NCBI GenBank assembly: GCA_002451795.1
Contig: DKDJ01000006.1
Span: 62,001 to 126,000, forward strand
Source: Bacteroidales bacterium UBA6851
GTDB lineage: Bacteria > Bacteroidota > Bacteroidia > Bacteroidales > UBA932
Length of the DNA stretch: 64,000 nt
Reading direction: 5' to 3'
Part shown: piece by piece, positions 61,026 through 64,000 of the stretch
Layout of the letters: each line of letters starts with the position of its first letter
Numbering within the stretch: position 1 is the first letter of the stretch
Translations under genes and position numbers: made by a program
Notes under the pieces: model-generated
Database searches by the model: none
What the model saw: only the letters and a program-made list of their open reading frames with translations
Told to the model about the DNA's origin: nothing

Positions 61026-62548
61026 TATTCAAAAATATTCATGTCTTCATTATAAATCTCACTCCTCGCCCCCAAGAAATGCATCACGGAATGGAACACA
61101 TTATACTGACTGTACATATCCATTTTTTTAATTCCCTGTGACGCATCAGACGTCCACACTACAAACGGAATCTCGAGTTGCTCCTTCGGAGCCACAGAAA
61201 TAGGAACGCCATGCATGTACAATCCGCCCTCGCCAAGAGACTCACCATGATCCGAAATGTACATCATACAGCTCTTCCATCCATCCAATTCCCTCAGCTG
61301 ACTTATCACATGGTCAAGGATAAAATCAGTATAAAGAATGGAATTGTCATACGAATTCATGAGTTCACCCTTGTCGGCCTTAGACATTTCAACTGTCGTA
61401 CAAACTGGAGTAAACTTCTCGAATTCAGCGGGATACCTCTTATTATAAGATGGCCCATGACTAGTACTAGTATGTACTACCACAAGCACCTTATTCTTAC
61501 CGCTTTCGAGTATCTGATCTTTGAGGCCTTTCACCAGAATCCCATCATACTGTGGGTCCGCCTCAGGGAATACCTTCTGCAGATCCGCAACTTGAAGGTA
61601 TTTGTCAATATGCAGAGGAGGCTCTCCCCAGTTGCTTGTACGCCATACCACATCAGCGCCAGAGCGGAAAATATAATTGGGAAGGATCTCGTATAGTTTA
61701 TCTGTAGGAGTATAGTCTATAATGGCCTTCACTCCAGCAGTGGTATATGTAGCAGAAGATTCAGCTACAAGCGCTTTAACCCCATCCTTCTGAAGCAACG
61801 GGTTAGTCTCACGCTGATAACCGTACAGCGAAAAATGATCCCTTCGCGCCGACTCCCCTATGACGAGAACAACCACTTCTTTGTCATCATCAATATAAGT
61901 GACATCAGGCAGCAATATCTCCTGGCGGTTTCTCTCATGAACGGCGCACTGGTATCTCACAGCGTTTACCGTATATGACCATGGCATCAAAAGGCTCCCG
62001 AGTTCAGTGGAATTCCTGTCAATCCAAGGCCAATTGCTCATATTTGAGAATGCCACCAGCACCACAATCCCGAGCGACGCACCTATATTGGAAAGGAATC
62101 TCTTGAATGAGCCGAATCTAATTTTAGGCAGAAACAACAACACACTCGGCACAATTCCAAGCAGAAGAACATACAGCACCGCTGCCACAGAGAAATATCC
62201 AGAAGCCTCAGAATACTGCGTATTAAAGACATTACCCATCATAGTAATGTCAATATACACGTCATAAGTATTTATAAAATAAAGACTTACGGCATCGCCT
62301 ATCAGAGTAGCTGCAACTATGCACCTCCCCACAATACGACCACAATATAGCAGCAGGTAATACAAGAAATAATTGGCTGCGAGCATAAGCACCACCAGTC
62401 CCAATACAATAAGCACGGCATTGCCCCCACCCTCCACATTGACACATACGCAGCGGAAAAATGGAATATGATACGCCACCAAAGTAAAAATACTTAAGAG
62501 CGCACATACAACCCACAAGCTAAACTCTTTTCTTTCTATTCTTTTCAT
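61025..62548 (-). CDS. Phosphoethanolamine transferase, EptA/sulfatase family
   Basis: 507 residues. Five membrane segments in the first 190 residues, then a periplasmic sulfatase-fold domain. Motifs: VIGESARRDHFSLYGYQRET (metal Glu), candidate nucleophile Thr in SATYTTAGVKA, VVHTSTSHGPSY, YDNSILYTD and YISDHGESLGEGGLY with metal His. It transfers phosphoethanolamine from phosphatidylethanolamine to lipid A or another envelope glycan, which can raise resistance to cationic peptides. The start is 29 nt inside the PHP gene's end. Confidence 0.88.
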   Translation of the reverse strand: MKRIERKEFSLWVVCALLSIFTLVAYHIPFFRCVCVNVEGGGNAVLIVLGLVVLMLAANYFLYYLLLYCGRIVGRCIVAATLIGDAVSLYFINTYDVYIDITMMGNVFNTQYSEASGYFSVAAVLYVLLLGIVPSVLLFLPKIRFGSFKRFLSNIGASLGIVVLVAFSNMSNWPWIDRNSTELGSLLMPWSYTVNAVRYQCAVHERNRQEILLPDVTYIDDDKEVVVLVIGESARRDHFSLYGYQRETNPLLQKDGVKALVAESSATYTTAGVKAIIDYTPTDKLYEILPNYIFRSGADVVWRTSNWGEPPLHIDKYLQVADLQKVFPEADPQYDGILVKGLKDQILESGKNKVLVVVHTSTSHGPSYNKRYPAEFEKFTPVCTTVEMSKADKGELMNSYDNSILYTDFILDHVISQLRELDGWKSCMMYISDHGESLGEGGLYMHGVPISVAPKEQLEIPFVVWTSDASQGIKKMDMYSQYNVFHSVMHFLGARSEIYNEDMNIFE

Positions 62549-63740
62549 TTCCTTTGATTGTCATAACAATAAGCCATACAATTACACCCGAGAACGCTAC
62601 CACAGCCAGATTCCATAGCACAGTAAGGAGCACATTTACACGATGTGGGGCATTTACATAAGGAGTTTCCCGCACAGAAGCATCGTATCGAGCGAAAGGA
62701 TTGGAATATATCACCTCTCCTTCAGGAAAGAACACGGTAAAACGTGCATACGGATCGTCCTTTCCCATCGTATACTCAGCCTTATCGGACGATGTAACCA
62801 GGGCAAGAACCTTGTGATCCTGTCCGGTAACCCTTATGCTGTCCGCCACTATGGAGGTCGAGATGTAAATTGTACTATCCCTCAGACCTATATCAGCAAG
62901 GTATGGCAGATGAGCATTCTTCTCATACTTGACACTCCAGTCACCATCACCATAATCTACAAGATGCATACTATAATAGCATCCGTCCAGAAGTGTCTTC
63001 TTTATATCTTCATATCTTGCGGAAGGCGTGCAGAGGAAATTGCACCTCACAGCAATATACTCATGTCTATCAGGATAATGCAGATCATCATTAGCAAGGC
63101 CGAAACTATAATGTCCGGCGCTCAAAGCCCAGTCCCAATACTCTTGTTCAAGCGTGCGTCCGCTGTCAAGTTCCATGATTTCATAACCCGTAAGTAGGCT
63201 CATCTGCTTTTCGCTAGTGCCTCCGGTACGGAACGGGTGATTCATCTGGATAAAATCACTGTCTTTTCCGAGAAGATCAAGCTGAAACTGCTTTTGGAAA
63301 ACGAATAGCGGCATGATATTGTCGAACCTGTTCACTTTCTCGCTACCGAAAACGAGTTTATGAAACTTAAAGATATTATAGCCATGTTCATAGACATTAA
63401 CCTGCAACTCAGGATCAAACGGATGAGTGGTAATCTCGTTGTGATTAGAGAATGTGACAATGTCATAACCGAGCTTTGAGAGGGCTTCATAAGTCTCCAT
63501 GGGCCAATACTCACATTCATTCAAAGGGCCCTTGACTCTGGTATGCGTATGAAAATTGGCCTTTTTCCAGCAGTTTGCTGTGTCAAGATTACGATACGGA
63601 TTGAATATGTCTGGTCCACTGAATGGGGCAGGCTTCTGGAAATCATAGACAGCGCTTACGCCTGAGAGCGAAATGACAAGAACGATGACAAGCACTGCCA
63701 CCGTCAGAACTTTCAAAAAGACGAAAATAAATTTTCTCAT
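62520..63740 (-). CDS. Membrane-anchored PHP-domain phosphoesterase
   Basis: 406 residues. N-terminal membrane segment (about 5-30), extracytoplasmic PHP-like domain with HTHT (about residue 66), SNHNEIT and NHPFRTGG, LANDDLHYPD, then a C-terminal membrane helix (WNLAVVAFSGVIVWLIVM) and a basic tail. The PHP metal ligands look intact, so hydrolysis of a phosphoester outside the cytosol is plausible. It is the first gene of the operon with the EptA-like enzyme and lipid kinase; perhaps it trims a head group. Confidence 0.78.
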   Translation of the reverse strand: MRKFIFVFLKVLTVAVLVIVLVISLSGVSAVYDFQKPAPFSGPDIFNPYRNLDTANCWKKANFHTHTRVKGPLNECEYWPMETYEALSKLGYDIVTFSNHNEITTHPFDPELQVNVYEHGYNIFKFHKLVFGSEKVNRFDNIMPLFVFQKQFQLDLLGKDSDFIQMNHPFRTGGTSEKQMSLLTGYEIMELDSGRTLEQEYWDWALSAGHYSFGLANDDLHYPDRHEYIAVRCNFLCTPSARYEDIKKTLLDGCYYSMHLVDYGDGDWSVKYEKNAHLPYLADIGLRDSTIYISTSIVADSIRVTGQDHKVLALVTSSDKAEYTMGKDDPYARFTVFFPEGEVIYSNPFARYDASVRETPYVNAPHRVNVLLTVLWNLAVVAFSGVIVWLIVMTIKGNEKNRKKRV

Positions 63741-63767
63741 ACTCTTATGTCCACAAATGCAGAATTA

Positions 63768-63775
63768 CAAATATA
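63768..63775 (-). promoter_or_regulatory. Promoter -7 element of PHP-eptA-dagK operon
   Basis: TATATTTG on the minus strand, 27 nt before the ATG at 63740. Confidence 0.55.
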
Positions 63776-63803
63776 CTCATTTTTTACTTTCCCCAAGTAT
63801 GAT

Positions 63804-63811
63804 TATTTTTG
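63804..63811 (+). promoter_or_regulatory. Promoter -7 element of second MATE gene
   Basis: TATTTTTG, 9 nt before the ATG at 63821, giving a leader of only a few bases. Confidence 0.5.
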
Positions 63812-63820
63812 CAGAGCAAA

Positions 63821-64000
63821 ATGGCAGAGTATTCTCTACAGAGCGATGCACTGCTCTCAATGATTCGCAACGGGCAGAGCATGACACGGGGACAGAAAGT
63901 AAGTCTTGCCGTGCGCTTGAGTATTCCAGCCATTATAGCCCAGCTATCTGCAATCATCATGCAGTACATCGACGCTTCCATGGTCGGAAGTCTTGGCGCC
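63821..64000 (+). CDS. MATE family efflux transporter, N-terminal part (cut by window edge)
   Basis: 60 codons from ATG 63821 to the edge with no stop. After a 25-residue cytosolic lead comes LAVRLSIPAIIAQLSAIIMQ and YIDASMVGSLGA, which is the first MATE helix with the family's typical D-x-x-MVG-x-LG end. Different from the MATE gene at 17533. Divergent from the PHP operon. Confidence 0.82.
   Translation, partial: MAEYSLQSDALLSMIRNGQSMTRGQKVSLAVRLSIPAIIAQLSAIIMQYIDASMVGSLGA

Overview
The window is a compact, gene-dense stretch of a Bacteroidetes chromosome, almost certainly order Bacteroidales. Three things point there. Many genes are preceded by the Bacteroidetes promoter element TAnnTTTG, often with no recognisable Shine-Dalgarno sequence. 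The gene content is typical: type III glutamine synthetase, fused aspartokinase/homoserine dehydrogenase, the parA-parB-DUF5683-mltD block, quinone-type DHODH-like and CinA proteins, and a cysteate synthase-like enzyme. Base composition looks mid-range. The cysteate synthase suggests a sulfonolipid-making gut or rumen lineage (inference). I recognised no rRNA, tRNA, CRISPR array, prophage or intact insertion sequence.

Layout. 1-5.0 kb: a heavy-metal RND efflux operon on the minus strand (small His-containing secreted protein, His-rich lipoprotein adaptor, inner-membrane pump cut by the window edge). 5.1-9.4 kb: NADP glutamate dehydrogenase, then a large protein with two receiver-like domains and a PEP-synthase-type ATP-binding domain. 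9.4-18.9 kb: an aspartate-family amino acid island, with thrA-asd leftward and ilvE-metX-lysC-lysA-MATE rightward. 18.9-29.1 kb: nitrogen and NAD genes: nadE, glnN, thiL, a SprT-like/patatin/WYL operon, glnK-amtB. 29.2-37.2 kb: small membrane stress-type proteins, a lipase, a DUF3298 lipoprotein, a hemerythrin-LuxR regulator, an aldehyde dehydrogenase/kinase-like/LrgAB operon and an HD-AlkD fusion. 37.5-48.2 kb: obgE, PAP2, lipid kinase, parAB-DUF5683-mltD, rarA, an acetyltransferase and two small barrel-like secreted proteins. 48.2-56.7 kb: cysteate synthase, rlmD, acyltransferase, queA, an XRE regulator with a repeat-rich upstream region, a degenerate PyrD-like protein, cinA and a dipeptidase. 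56.7-64 kb: ABC-F, CBM9-like, tatC, tatA, a lipid kinase, an EptA-like phosphoethanolamine transferase, a membrane PHP protein and the start of a second MATE transporter.

The strongest candidate for an undescribed system is a pair of glutamine-rich leader peptides, one in front of glnN (20908-20988) and one in front of glnK-amtB (27304-27402). Each is followed by an intrinsic terminator, and in each a six-base GC-rich segment near the end of the leader ORF can pair with the 5' arm of that terminator. This is the geometry of classical ribosome-stalling attenuation, with glutamine codons as the sensor. It would tie glutamine synthesis and ammonium uptake to the charging of glutamine tRNA. The architecture is read directly from the sequence; its function is inferred.

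Other points of interest: a YtfE-type di-iron domain fused to a LuxR DNA-binding domain; an EptA-like enzyme in one operon with a diacylglycerol-kinase-family protein that could recycle its by-product; a PyrD-like protein lacking the catalytic segment; several promoters placed so close to start codons that leaderless mRNAs are likely; and a repeated ten-base element upstream of the XRE regulator.
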